From Oerskovia paurometabola (GTDB taxonomy: Bacteria; Actinomycetota; Actinomycetes; Actinomycetales; Cellulomonadaceae): a stretch of 64,000 bases of DNA. Below are positions 21,111 through 29,283 of this stretch, piece by piece (positions within the stretch are counted from its first letter, which is position 1; every line of letters begins with the position of its first letter). Location of the stretch: positions 2,542,001 through 2,606,000 of the forward strand of contig NZ_JAFBBV010000001.1 in assembly GCF_016907365.1 (NCBI RefSeq). Direction: 5' to 3'. Made by a program: the position numbers and the translations under genes. The notes beneath the pieces were generated by a model that ran no database searches, was not told the DNA's origin, and saw only the letters and a list, made by a program, of their open reading frames with translations.

Positions 21111-22673
21111 TCAGTCCAGGTAGTCGCGCAGGACCTGCGAGCGGCTCGGGTGACGCAGCTTCGACATGGTCTTGGACTCGATCTGACGGATGCGCTCACG
21201 CGTCACGCCGTAGACCTTGCCGATCTCGTCGAGCGTCTTGGGCTGCCCGTCGCTCAGGCCGAAGCGCATCGAGACGACGCCGGCCTCACGCTCGGAGAGC
21301 GTGTCGAGGACCTGGTGCAGCTGCTCCTGGAGCAGCGTGAAGCTCACGGCGTCTGCGGGGACGACGGCCTCGGAGTCCTCGATGAGGTCACCGAACTCGC
21401 TGTCACCGTCCTCACCGAGCGGCGTGTGCAGCGAGATGGGCTCGCGGCCGTACTTCTGGACCTCGACGACCTTCTCGGGGGTCATGTCGAGCTCCTTGGC
21501 GAGCTCCTCCGGGGTGGGCTCGCGGCCCAGGTCCTGGAGCATCTGGCGCTGCACGCGCGCCAGCTTGTTGATGACCTCGACCATGTGCACCGGGATACGG
21601 ATGGTGCGGGCCTGGTCGGCCATGGCGCGCGTGATGGCCTGACGGATCCACCACGTGGCGTACGTCGAGAACTTGTAGCCCTTGGTGTAGTCGAACTTCT
21701 CGACCGCACGGATCAGACCCAGGTTTCCCTCCTGGATCAGGTCCAGGAACAGCATGCCGCGGCCCGTGTAGCGCTTGGCGAGCGAGACGACCAGACGCAG
21801 GTTGGCCTCGAGCAGGTGGTTCTTGGCCCGGCGCCCGTCCGAGGAGATCCACTCGAGCTCACGGCGCAGCTTGGGCTCGAACGTGTCGCCCGAGCTCAGG
21901 CGCTCCTCGGCGAACAGGCCGGCCTCGATGCGCTTGGCGAGCTCGACCTCCTGCTCGGCGTTCAGCAGCGCGACCTTGCCGATCTGCTTGAGGTAGTCCT
22001 TGACCGGGTCCGCGGTGGCACCCGCGGTCACGACCTGCTGGGCCGGGGCGTCGTCGTCGTCCGCGTCGGAGTAGACGAAGCCGCGCGACTCGTCGGGCTC
22101 CTCGCCCGGCTTGGCCGCGGGGGCTGCGGTCTCGGTCTCCTCGTCGGCCTCGACCAGGTCCTCGACCACGACCTCCTCGGAGTCCTCGTCGTCCTTGGCA
22201 CCGCGCTTCTTGCGAGCGGCGGTCGCCTTGGGAGCGGCGGTCTTGGCGGTCGCGGCGCGCTTGCGGGTCGCGGGAGCCTTAGCGGCGGGCGCGGCGTCCT
22301 CGGCGGAGGCTGCCTCGGGAGCGGCGGCCGCCTCGGCGGCTGCTGCGGTGCGCGTCGTCGTGACGGCGCTCGCTCGCGGAGTCGTCGCCTTCTTGGTCGC
22401 GGGCTTCACGGCTCGCGACGTCGTCGTGGAGCGCGACGAGGTGGCCGCGGCGACCTTCGTCGCGACGGGGATCTCGACCTCGACACCGGCACCGGCCAGT
22501 GCGCGGAGCACGGCCTTCAGTCGCTTGGGGTCGCCGATCGTCGCGCTCTCGCAGGCGTTGCGGAAGCTCTCGGCGTCGACCCGACCGTTCTCACTCCCCT
22601 TGCGCAGGAGTTCCTGCAGGGCGGGGTGTTCGAACTCGTGCGGGAGAGCGGGGTTCTGTGAAGAGGGCGCCAC
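21111..22673 (-). CDS. sigA: Primary (housekeeping) RNA polymerase sigma factor
   Basis: 520 residues. Group 1 sigma-70 factor. The conserved core has [11 protein letters not shown] (region 1.2), [17 protein letters not shown] and [18 protein letters not shown] (region 2), [10 protein letters not shown] (2.4), region 3, and the region 4 helix-turn-helix [20 protein letters not shown]. An approximately 200-residue Ala/Lys/Asp-rich N-terminal extension precedes it, common in actinobacterial SigA/HrdB. I start at GTG 22673 because AAAGG lies 7 nt before it and the product then begins [10 protein letters not shown] like homologues; a TTG at 22691 is the longer alternative. Confidence 0.95.
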   Translation of the reverse strand: MAPSSQNPALPHEFEHPALQELLRKGSENGRVDAESFRNACESATIGDPKRLKAVLRALAGAGVEVEIPVATKVAAATSSRSTTTSRAVKPATKKATTPRASAVTTTRTAAAAEAAAAPEAASAEDAAPAAKAPATRKRAATAKTAAPKATAARKKRGAKDDEDSEEVVVEDLVEADEETETAAPAAKPGEEPDESRGFVYSDADDDDAPAQQVVTAGATADPVKDYLKQIGKVALLNAEQEVELAKRIEAGLFAEERLSSGDTFEPKLRRELEWISSDGRRAKNHLLEANLRLVVSLAKRYTGRGMLFLDLIQEGNLGLIRAVEKFDYTKGYKFSTYATWWIRQAITRAMADQARTIRIPVHMVEVINKLARVQRQMLQDLGREPTPEELAKELDMTPEKVVEVQKYGREPISLHTPLGEDGDSEFGDLIEDSEAVVPADAVSFTLLQEQLHQVLDTLSEREAGVVSMRFGLSDGQPKTLDEIGKVYGVTRERIRQIESKTMSKLRHPSRSQVLRDYLD

Positions 22674-22991
22674 AAACCGACCTTTCGGCAATCACTGGAG
22701 GGGCGTGCCCGGGAGATCGGAGGACTCTCGGATCATGTGCGGACACCTATATTGTACCGGCCGATCCGTCAACGGACGCCGTGAAGAGTGTTCCGACGCG
22801 GGTGAGTCGCCGCCGACAGGCCTGCGCACGTCCACCCCGCTGGGATGTCGTCCCCTGGTCAACGCCCCGGCGAGGCCGAAGATTCCCTCCTCAGGGGTTC
22901 CCGTCACACCTGGCGAGCGGGGCGCCGGCCCACCACACCGTTGTGGCAGGCCTCGCGACCGGTTCCGCGACGCGCGGACCGGCTCCGGACG
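22674..22991. other. Gene-free region upstream of sigA
   Basis: 318 bp between sigA and the universal stress gene, both leftward. Near 22740-22772 it is unusually AT-containing for this genome and holds the sigA promoter candidate. The remainder shows no ORF or strong hairpin that I can support. Confidence 0.5.
22745..22772 (-). promoter_or_regulatory. sigA: Candidate sigA promoter
   Basis: On the minus strand TTGACG (22767-22772) precedes TACAAT and the overlapping TATAGG. The TTGACG-TACAAT gap is only 10 nt, so either TTGACG pairs with a later hexamer (TATAGG or TAGGTG) or the -35 lies elsewhere. This would leave a leader of about 70 nt. Confidence 0.35.
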
Positions 22992-23387
22992 TCAGGTGCG
23001 GACGGGCTTGACCGCGAGGACCGGGCAGGGCGCATCGAGCAGGATGCGCTGTGCGTTCGAGCCGAGGATCAGCTTGCCGACCGGGCTGCGTCGCCGCAGG
23101 CCGATCACGATGAGCTCGGCCTGGTGGGCCTCGGCGGTCCCCACCAGGTCCTCGGCGACCTCCCCCGTGCCGGTGACGACCCGGTGAGCCAGCCCCGCGG
23201 CGTCGAGAGGAGCCGTGATCCGGGCGATGTCCTCGATCCGCTCGCCCTCCTGCGTGGGCGAGGCCTGCCCGCCCTTGTCGCTCACGACCACCAGCAGCTC
23301 GCTCCGACGGGCGACGGCCTCGTCGACCGCGGTCGAGAGCGCCTCGCTCCCCTCGGGGGTGGACAGGTAACCGACAACGACTGTCAT
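22992..23387 (-). CDS. Universal stress protein, single UspA domain
   Basis: 131 residues, one UspA fold. The N-terminal strand VVVGYLSTPEGSEAL and the ATP-binding glycine motif near the end (IGLRRRSPVGKLILGS, then DAPCPVLAV) are intact, so nucleotide binding is likely. The ATG follows a GGAGGAAT ribosome-binding site, so unlike many neighbours it is translated from a leader. Role in stress response is inferred from the family only. Confidence 0.88.
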   Translation of the reverse strand: MTVVVGYLSTPEGSEALSTAVDEAVARRSELLVVVSDKGGQASPTQEGERIEDIARITAPLDAAGLAHRVVTGTGEVAEDLVGTAEAHQAELIVIGLRRRSPVGKLILGSNAQRILLDAPCPVLAVKPVRT

Positions 23388-23499
23388 GGGATTCCTCCGT
23401 CATGCCTGGGCATGCCTGCTGGCGCGCGTGGAGCGGGTGGCGCTCGTGCCGCGATCCGGGACCACCCCGGCACGTGCGACGGTACCGGAACACCGATCC

Positions 23500-24708
23500 T
23501 CACGTCGCCCGTCGTGCTCGCCGATCCTGCCGGCGCGCCCACCCCGGGGCGAGCCCCGCCTCGAGCGCGCGCTCGACGAGCAGCGCCAACCGGTAGCCGG
23601 GGTCTGCGTCCAGGGCCGCCGCGAGCCGGTCGGTCGCGAGCACGCCGTCGCCGTCCCACCATGCGAGGAGCGCCAGGAGAGTCAGTGCGGGTGCTTGCCC
23701 ACCGCGACGCCCGGCACCGGCGACGGCCTCGAGGACCTCCCGTGCGCAACGGGCCCGCAGGGGGTCGGGCGGCAGTCCTGCGTCAGGGTCGACGACGGCC
23801 GCGAGCGCCGCCGCAGTCCCGACCTCGACCTGCTCCCCCGCGACCGAGGTGGCCGTGAGGGAAGCGAGCTCGTCGTTGCCCGCGACGAACGAGAGCAGCA
23901 CCGCGTCCCGGACGGGGACGCACTCGAGCGCGACCTCGAGACGTCCCAGGATCGTCGCCTGCACGGGAGCGGGGTGCGTCGACCGGCCGCCCGGGGCGCC
24001 CTGGGCGCCCTGGGCGAGCGCACGGCAGCGCTCCTCGACGTGCGCGGTCGCCGCACGCCATGCGTCGAGCCCTTCCTGGCGCCAGGCGGCGAGCGCGTCG
24101 TGGTCGTGCGTCGCGAGCGCGGCGTCCCGTCGGGCTCGCCAGCGGGCCGCGGCCCGGGACGCCCTGCGACGGGCCACGGCGTCGAGCACCGGGACGGCCG
24201 TGGCCTGCGCCCGGCTGGACGCCACCGTGGCCCCGGCGAGGACCATGTGCGCCCCGACCTCGGTGGACTCGATCTCCGCGAGCGGGCGCCCCCCGGGCGG
24301 GCAGCACCTCCTGTCCACGCAGTCGGCACCGTGGTAGCCGGTCCCCGTGACGACCCAGACCTCGGGCCGCCCGAGGAACCCCTCGGCGGCGTCGGTCCAG
24401 TGCTCGACCGCGGCACGCTCGCGCGCGGCGGGCGCACCGCCTGCGCGCAGGTCGACGTCGGCGTAGACCACGAGGACCGCACGGGTGGCACCGTCCGAGG
24501 AGAGGTGCGAGACGAGCGTCCTGGCCACCTGAGGACCGTGCTCGAGGTCCGCCAGGTCGTCGAGGTCCACCCGCGCGACGAGCCCGACCCTGCCGCGGGA
24601 CGTGCGCAGGCTGACCAGGACGCCGCTGTCCTGCGGGCGGTAGCCGAGACGGAAGGGGATGTAGGCGAGGAGCTCTTGGGGGCCGCGAGCCCGGATCGTC
24701 GTTGTCAT
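23500..24708 (-). CDS. DUF4192 domain-containing protein
   Basis: 402 residues of unknown function. The N-terminal half carries family features ELLAYIPFRLGYRPQDSGVLVSL and CVDRRCCPPGGRPL (clustered cysteines), with VVVYADVDL between. The C-terminal half is Ala/Arg-rich with helical repeats (LTLLALLAWWDGDG, LAAALDADPGYRLALL) like those in actinobacterial DUF4192 proteins. The start is ATG 24708, preceded on the minus strand by TGGGAT at 6 nt. It is divergent from the lipoprotein gene. Confidence 0.78.
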   Translation of the reverse strand: MTTTIRARGPQELLAYIPFRLGYRPQDSGVLVSLRTSRGRVGLVARVDLDDLADLEHGPQVARTLVSHLSSDGATRAVLVVYADVDLRAGGAPAARERAAVEHWTDAAEGFLGRPEVWVVTGTGYHGADCVDRRCCPPGGRPLAEIESTEVGAHMVLAGATVASSRAQATAVPVLDAVARRRASRAAARWRARRDAALATHDHDALAAWRQEGLDAWRAATAHVEERCRALAQGAQGAPGGRSTHPAPVQATILGRLEVALECVPVRDAVLLSFVAGNDELASLTATSVAGEQVEVGTAAALAAVVDPDAGLPPDPLRARCAREVLEAVAGAGRRGGQAPALTLLALLAWWDGDGVLATDRLAAALDADPGYRLALLVERALEAGLAPGWARRQDRRARRAT

Positions 24709-24805
24709 GCCGCTATCCCAGCGCCGTCGCACACCGTGCGAGCCGCGAGGGCGGCCCTGTGGACGACCGGATGGACTGTGGTCGGGCTCGGTGCCGCGCA
24801 CTGAC

Positions 24806-24811
24806 TACGGT
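24806..24811 (+). promoter_or_regulatory. Putative leaderless -10 element (lipoprotein gene)
   Basis: TACGGT ends 6 nt before GTG 24818; this spacing favours that GTG over the in-frame GTG at 24812. Confidence 0.5.
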
Positions 24812-24817
24812 GTGGGG

Positions 24818-25399
24818 GTGCGTCGCTCTTCACCTTCCTCCGGGACACCGTCCGTCCGCCTCCGCGCGGCACCGGTCGTCGTCGTCTCGGTCTGCGTCCT
24901 GGCCGGCGTGCTCGCGGGCTGCACGGCCCCGGCGGACAGGTCGCGCGAGCCGGGCCCCGGGGCCGGGACGTCGTCGTCGGACCCTGTCCTGCCGGTCGAC
25001 GGGGCGGGGGCCCCCGAGACGCCCATGCCGACGTTCGACGACTCCTCGGTCGCGGGGTCGCTGGTCGAGGGCTTCCCCGCCGACGTCGTCCCCGTCCCGC
25101 CGGACGCCGAGGTCCTGGCCAGCTCCGCGGCGGACGTCGAGGGCCTTGCCCTGCGCCAGGTGACGCTCAACCTGTCCTCCCCCGCAGCCGTCCAGGAGAT
25201 CCTGGACTTCTACGCGCAGTCGATGACCGCGGCAGGCTTCGCCGCGCTGCCCGGCAGCGTCCCCGGGGGTCTCAGCGGCCAGGTCGCCTTCAACCGGGCC
25301 ACGGCCGACGGGGCGACCGAGACCCTGTCCGTCGGGGTCCTCGACACGACCGACGCACGCCTGGTCACGATCAGCGGCCAGGTCGTGCCGCCCGCGTGA
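24818..25399 (+). CDS. Putative lipoprotein of unknown function
   Basis: 193 residues. Arg-rich N-region, hydrophobic core VVVVSVCVLAGVLAGC with a lipobox (Cys about 35), then a Pro/Ser/Asp-rich linker and a compact domain of about 120 residues (VPVPPDAEVLASS, VQEILDFYAQSMTAAGFAAL, LVTISGQVV). The domain resembles small actinobacterial secreted proteins with a two-helix/beta-sheet layout, but no function is known. The start was chosen from the TACGGT-N6-GTG arrangement. The polyprenyl synthase gene begins 14 bp after its stop, yet seems to have its own promoter. Confidence 0.65.
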   Translation: MRRSSPSSGTPSVRLRAAPVVVVSVCVLAGVLAGCTAPADRSREPGPGAGTSSSDPVLPVDGAGAPETPMPTFDDSSVAGSLVEGFPADVVPVPPDAEVLASSAADVEGLALRQVTLNLSSPAAVQEILDFYAQSMTAAGFAALPGSVPGGLSGQVAFNRATADGATETLSVGVLDTTDARLVTISGQVVPPA

Positions 25400-25401
25400 C
25401 C

Positions 25402-25407
25402 TAGGCT
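25402..25407 (+). promoter_or_regulatory. Putative leaderless -10 element (polyprenyl synthase)
   Basis: TAGGCT ends 6 nt before the ATG and lies just after the stop codon of the preceding gene. Confidence 0.5.
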
Positions 25408-25413
25408 GCCCTC

Positions 25414-26538
25414 ATGCCTGCCGACGCCCCCGCGCCCGCGCCCTCCCTGCCCGTCGACCGCGAGAACCTCCGTCCCGACGTCGACGCCGCCCTCCGCGCC
25501 TTCCTCGACGACCAGCGGGTCCACCTCGCGTCCCTCAGCGAGGACGCCGCGCCGCTGGCCGAGGCGACCGCGGCCCTCCTCACGGGGGGCAAGCGCCTGC
25601 GGGCCGCGTTCTGCTACTGGTCCTGGCGGGCACACGGCGGCCAGGTCGACGACGGCAGGCGGCCTGCCGCCGTCCGCACCGGCGCGGCGCTCGAGCTGTT
25701 CCAGGCCGCAGCGCTGTTCCACGACGACGTCATGGACAACTCGGACACCCGCCGCGGCGCCCCGGCGGCCCACCGGGCGTTCGCAGCCCGCCACCGCGAG
25801 GCCGGCTGGTCGGGCAGCGACGTCCAGTACGGCTCGTCGAGCGCGATCCTGCTCGGCGACCTGTGTCTCATCGCGAGCCAGGCCGAGATCCGTGCAGGGC
25901 TCGTCGGGCTCCCCGAGGACGTCGCGCTGCGCACCCGCGCGCTGTTCGACGACATGCAGACCGAGGTGACGGTCGGCCAGTACCTCGACGTGCTGGCACA
26001 GGCCGTCCCGTGGGGCGTCGACCTCGACGCCGACGAGGCGCGGGCCCGGGCCGTGATCCGTTCGAAGTCCGCCCGGTACAGCGTCGAGCACCCCCTCGCG
26101 CTCGGTGCGGCGATCGCCGGGGCCCCTGCCGAGGCCCTTGCCACGGTCCCCACGTACGGGCTGCCGCTGGGCGAGGCGTTCCAGCTGCGCGACGACGTGC
26201 TGGGGGTCTACGGCGACCCGTCGGTCACGGGCAAGCCCGCGGGCGACGACCTGCGCGAGGGAAAGCGCACCGTCCTCGTCTCACGGGCCCTGCGCACCGC
26301 GACCCCGACGCAGCGCGCGCTGCTCCTGGAGTCTCTCGGGGACCCCGACCTCGACCAGGACACGGTCGAGACCCTGCGCGGAGTCCTGGTCGAGACCGGC
26401 GCCGTGGACGCGGTCGAGCGCCTCATCGCCGACCTCACGGACGAGGCCTTCGCCGCGCTCGACGCGGCGGGCCTGGCCTCGCCCGGGACCGAGATGGTCG
26501 CCGAGCTCGCGCGCGCCGCCGTCCAGCGTTCGGCCTGA
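25414..26538 (+). CDS. Trans-polyprenyl diphosphate synthase (GGPP/IdsA-like)
   Basis: 374 residues, all-alpha isoprenyl synthase. It condenses isopentenyl diphosphate with allylic diphosphates. The first aspartate-rich motif is FHDDVMDNSDTRRG (about residues 105-118) after GGKRLRAAF; the second is FQLRDDVLGVYGD, where the fifth residue is Gly (DDxxG), a form common in actinobacterial geranylgeranyl-type synthases. The exact chain length cannot be read from sequence alone. It converges on the Rv2175c-like gene. Confidence 0.88.
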   Translation: MPADAPAPAPSLPVDRENLRPDVDAALRAFLDDQRVHLASLSEDAAPLAEATAALLTGGKRLRAAFCYWSWRAHGGQVDDGRRPAAVRTGAALELFQAAALFHDDVMDNSDTRRGAPAAHRAFAARHREAGWSGSDVQYGSSSAILLGDLCLIASQAEIRAGLVGLPEDVALRTRALFDDMQTEVTVGQYLDVLAQAVPWGVDLDADEARARAVIRSKSARYSVEHPLALGAAIAGAPAEALATVPTYGLPLGEAFQLRDDVLGVYGDPSVTGKPAGDDLREGKRTVLVSRALRTATPTQRALLLESLGDPDLDQDTVETLRGVLVETGAVDAVERLIADLTDEAFAALDAAGLASPGTEMVAELARAAVQRSA

Positions 26539-26600
26539 GGCGGGCGCTCGTCGTCGGGCGCAGCCCCCGGTGGGGGCCGCCCGTCGACGCGGCGACGACG

Positions 26601-27020
26601 TCAGAGCAGAGCCTGCGCCACGCGCCGGACCTCTGCCTTGCGACCGGCACGCAGGGCCGCCATGGGCGTGGTCCCCAGCGCCTCGTCGGGCGAGAAGAGC
26701 CACTCGAGGATCTCGACGTCCGAGTACCCGAAGTCGGTCAGCAGGGCGATCGTGCCCTGGAGCGACATGAGGACCACCTTGCGGCCCTCGTCGGGGTTCT
26801 CGGGCGCGGGCTTGGCGTTGGCAGGGTTGGCCAGGTGCGCCGGGACCACGAACGCCGCAGGGATCTGGAACGAGGAGCGCTCGCCGCGCTTGACGCCGAC
26901 CACACGCCTGTCCTGGGCGATCTTGCGGGCCTGGGTCATGTCGGTGCCGAGCACCTCGGCGAGGTCGGGAAGGGTCAGCCACTCGGTCACGAGCGGCTCG
27001 AGGTCAGTCACGTCAGTCAC
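26601..27020 (-). CDS. Rv2175c-like DNA-binding protein (PknL partner)
   Basis: 139 residues. Winged-helix DNA-binding N-terminus (LTLPDLAEVLGTDMTQARKIAQDRRVVGVKRG) and a C-terminal helical domain (VLMSLQGTIALLTDFGYSDVEILEWLF), matching M. tuberculosis Rv2175c, a known substrate of PknL. The N-terminus has Thr residues (MTDVTDLEP) where the tuberculosis protein is phosphorylated. GTG start with TAGGCT 6 nt upstream. It is divergent from pknL across 127 bp, keeping the linkage known from mycobacteria. Confidence 0.85.
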   Translation of the reverse strand: MTDVTDLEPLVTEWLTLPDLAEVLGTDMTQARKIAQDRRVVGVKRGERSSFQIPAAFVVPAHLANPANAKPAPENPDEGRKVVLMSLQGTIALLTDFGYSDVEILEWLFSPDEALGTTPMAALRAGRKAEVRRVAQALL

Positions 27021-27026
27021 GGGTCA

Positions 27027-27032
27027 AGCCTA
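27027..27032 (-). promoter_or_regulatory. Putative leaderless -10 element (Rv2175c-like gene)
   Basis: TAGGCT on the minus strand, 6 nt before the GTG; no Shine-Dalgarno. Confidence 0.55.
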
Positions 27033-27135
27033 CGGGGCGCGCGGGCTCGCGCCCGCCGGGGCTTCGTCACGCTCCGTCCGCACGACCCGCACACCGCCCG
27101 AGCACGGCCTCACCTGTTCCGTGCGCCAGGACGCC

Positions 27136-27141
27136 TAGACT
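27136..27141 (+). promoter_or_regulatory. Putative leaderless -10 element of pknL
   Basis: TAGACT ends 6 nt before GTG 27148, supporting this GTG over the in-frame ATG at 27157. Confidence 0.55.
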
Positions 27142-27147
27142 TCCGAC

Positions 27148-29163
27148 GTGGCAACTATGACCTCTGATCCGTTCGTCGGCCGCCTGGTCGACGGGCGGTA
27201 CCACGTCGTCTCCAGGATCGCGCGCGGCGGGATGGCGACCGTGTACCTGGCCGTGGACCGACGCCTCGACCGGGAGGTCGCGCTCAAGGTCATGCACCCG
27301 CACCTCGCGGAGGGCACCGACGGTGGAGAGTTCGTCGCACGCTTCCGGCGCGAGGCACGCGCCGCCGCGCGACTGGCCCACCCCGGTGTGGTCGCCGTGT
27401 ACGACCAGGGGATCGACGGCGAGACCAGCTACCTGACCATGGAGTACGTGCCCGGCACGAACCTCCGCCACGTCCTGCAGGACGAGGGATCGCTCAGCGT
27501 GGGTCGCACGCTCGACCTGCTCGAGGAGATCCTGGACGCTCTCGCCGCAGCCCACCGCAAGGGGCTGGTCCACCGCGACGTCAAGCCCGAGAACGTGCTC
27601 CTCGACGAGTCGGGACGGGTCAAGGTCGCGGACTTCGGCCTCGCCCGCGCCGTCAGCGAGGGCGCGTCGACCGCGACGAGCACCATTCTCGGCACCGTGG
27701 CCTACCTCGGCCCCGAGCTCATCACGGCGGGCCGCTGCGACGCACGTACCGACGTGTACTCCGTGGGCGTGCTCGCGTACGAGATGCTCACGGGCCGGCA
27801 CCCGTTCACGGGCGAGACGCCTCTTCAGATCGCGTTCCAGCACGTCAACTCCGACGTCCCGGCGCCGTCCGACCTCGAGCCGTGGATCCCTGCCGAGGTC
27901 GACGTGCTCGTGTGCGCCCTCGCGGCGCGCTCGCCGCAGGACCGACCGGTCGACGCCTCGGCTGCCCTCGCCCTGGTCCGCCAGACCCGGCAGGTGCTCG
28001 ACCCCGCGGTGCTCGAACGGCGCTCGTCGACCGCGGCGCCGAGCACCGCCTCGGCGGCCGGCGCCAACCCGGCGCCGAGCGCCGGCTCCCCCGACACGGC
28101 CGTGCTCGGCGTCGCGACGGCGGCCCTCGTGGGCGCCCGCCCGGTCGTCGTCGACGCGGGCACGCAGCACACCCTCGCACTAGACCGCGACGCGCTCGCC
28201 GCGCACGGCGCCGGTCCCGACGACGGCGCGGGCGACGACCCGCTTCCCGGTCCTCGCCGCCGCCGCCGCGGCTGGTGGTGGGGTCTGGCGATCGTCCTGC
28301 TCCTCGTGGGCGCCGTCACGGGCGCCTCGTGGTGGTTCCTGAGCGGCCCGGGGGCCTACACGGTCGTGCCCGGCGGACTCGTCGGAGCCCCGCAGGCCGG
28401 GGCGCAGCAGACGCTCGTCGCGGTCGACCTCCGCAACGAGGTCACGGAGGCCTACGACGACACGTTCGCCGCGGGGACGGTCATCTCGACCGATCCCGAG
28501 GCGGGCAAGAAGGTCCGCAAGGACGGCACGGTGCATCTGCTGGTCTCGCTCGGCGTCAAGATGATCGAGATCCCCTCGGGCCTCGTGGGCAAGCCGCTCG
28601 ACGAGGCCACCGAGGCGTTGAAGGACGCCGGCTTCGCCGTGGGCGACCCGGTCGACGCGTACAGCGACACGGTCCCGGCAGGGATCGTGACGGGCGTGTC
28701 CGAGCCCGAGGGCAGCTCCGTGGCCCACTCGACCGTCCCGGTGCTGACCGTCTCGCAGGGCCCTGCCCCCGTGACGGTCCCGCAGGTCGTGGGTGTCGAG
28801 AAGGATGCCGCGCTCGCGACCCTCACCGGCCTCGGCCTCGACCCGAGCTCGACCGACGACTACTCGGAGACCGTCGCCGCAGGCCTGGTCATCAGCCAGA
28901 CCCCGGAGAACGGCACCGAGGGGCACCGGGGCGACAAGGTCGCGCTCGTGATCTCGCTCGGCCCGCCGCTGGTCGAGATCCCCAGCACGTACGGGCGCAA
29001 CGTCACCGAGGCCGAGAAGATGCTCAAGGACGCGGGCTTCGCGGTCGAGATCCGGCACCCCCAGGGGATCAGCCCGCTCAACATCGTCTACGCGCAGGAC
29101 CCGGCGGGAGGCTCGGGAAAGACCGCGCCCAAGGGGTCGACGATCGTCATCAACGTCTTCTGA
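27148..29163 (+). CDS. pknL: Transmembrane Ser/Thr protein kinase with PASTA repeats (PknL-like)
   Basis: 671 residues. Cytoplasmic Hanks-type kinase domain (about 10-275): glycine loop with GGMATVYLAVD, catalytic HRDVKPEN (Asp144), DFG, and GPE in the APE position. A Pro/Ala-rich juxtamembrane linker leads to one transmembrane helix (about 372-394, after an Arg cluster), then four PASTA repeats to the C-terminus. PASTA repeats bind muropeptides or lipid II in related kinases, so it probably senses cell-wall state. PknL is preferred to PknB because the divergent neighbour is the Rv2175c homologue and no rodA/pbpA genes are present. Confidence 0.92.
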   Translation: MATMTSDPFVGRLVDGRYHVVSRIARGGMATVYLAVDRRLDREVALKVMHPHLAEGTDGGEFVARFRREARAAARLAHPGVVAVYDQGIDGETSYLTMEYVPGTNLRHVLQDEGSLSVGRTLDLLEEILDALAAAHRKGLVHRDVKPENVLLDESGRVKVADFGLARAVSEGASTATSTILGTVAYLGPELITAGRCDARTDVYSVGVLAYEMLTGRHPFTGETPLQIAFQHVNSDVPAPSDLEPWIPAEVDVLVCALAARSPQDRPVDASAALALVRQTRQVLDPAVLERRSSTAAPSTASAAGANPAPSAGSPDTAVLGVATAALVGARPVVVDAGTQHTLALDRDALAAHGAGPDDGAGDDPLPGPRRRRRGWWWGLAIVLLLVGAVTGASWWFLSGPGAYTVVPGGLVGAPQAGAQQTLVAVDLRNEVTEAYDDTFAAGTVISTDPEAGKKVRKDGTVHLLVSLGVKMIEIPSGLVGKPLDEATEALKDAGFAVGDPVDAYSDTVPAGIVTGVSEPEGSSVAHSTVPVLTVSQGPAPVTVPQVVGVEKDAALATLTGLGLDPSSTDDYSETVAAGLVISQTPENGTEGHRGDKVALVISLGPPLVEIPSTYGRNVTEAEKMLKDAGFAVEIRHPQGISPLNIVYAQDPAGGSGKTAPKGSTIVINVF

Positions 29164-29192
29164 CCGGGCCGAACCGCTCTCCCCCACCACGG

Positions 29193-29240
29193 CGCAGCCC
29201 GACGGCGGCGCACCTGCAGGTGCGCCGCCGTCGGGCTGCG
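29193..29240. terminator. Perfect 48-bp palindrome between pknL and the DAHP synthase gene
   Basis: Bases 29193-29216 are the exact reverse complement of 29217-29240, centred on CTGCAG with no spacer. It is the only strong structure in the 120-bp convergent gap and presumably terminates both transcripts. Confidence 0.75.
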
Positions 29241-29283
29241 TGGGGTCGAGCTGCGGAGGACCTGCCCGCGGGAGGGCACCGGC

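Noticed and set aside
22674..22760. TTG 22691 as sigA start
   Set aside because: GTG 22673 has AAAGG at proper spacing and gives the family N-terminus; the TTG overlaps that ribosome-binding region.
26556..26584. Terminator between polyprenyl synthase and Rv2175c-like genes
   Set aside because: GCAGCCCCC can pair with GGGGGCCGC but with a mismatch and bulge; weaker than the other hairpins, so not listed as a feature.
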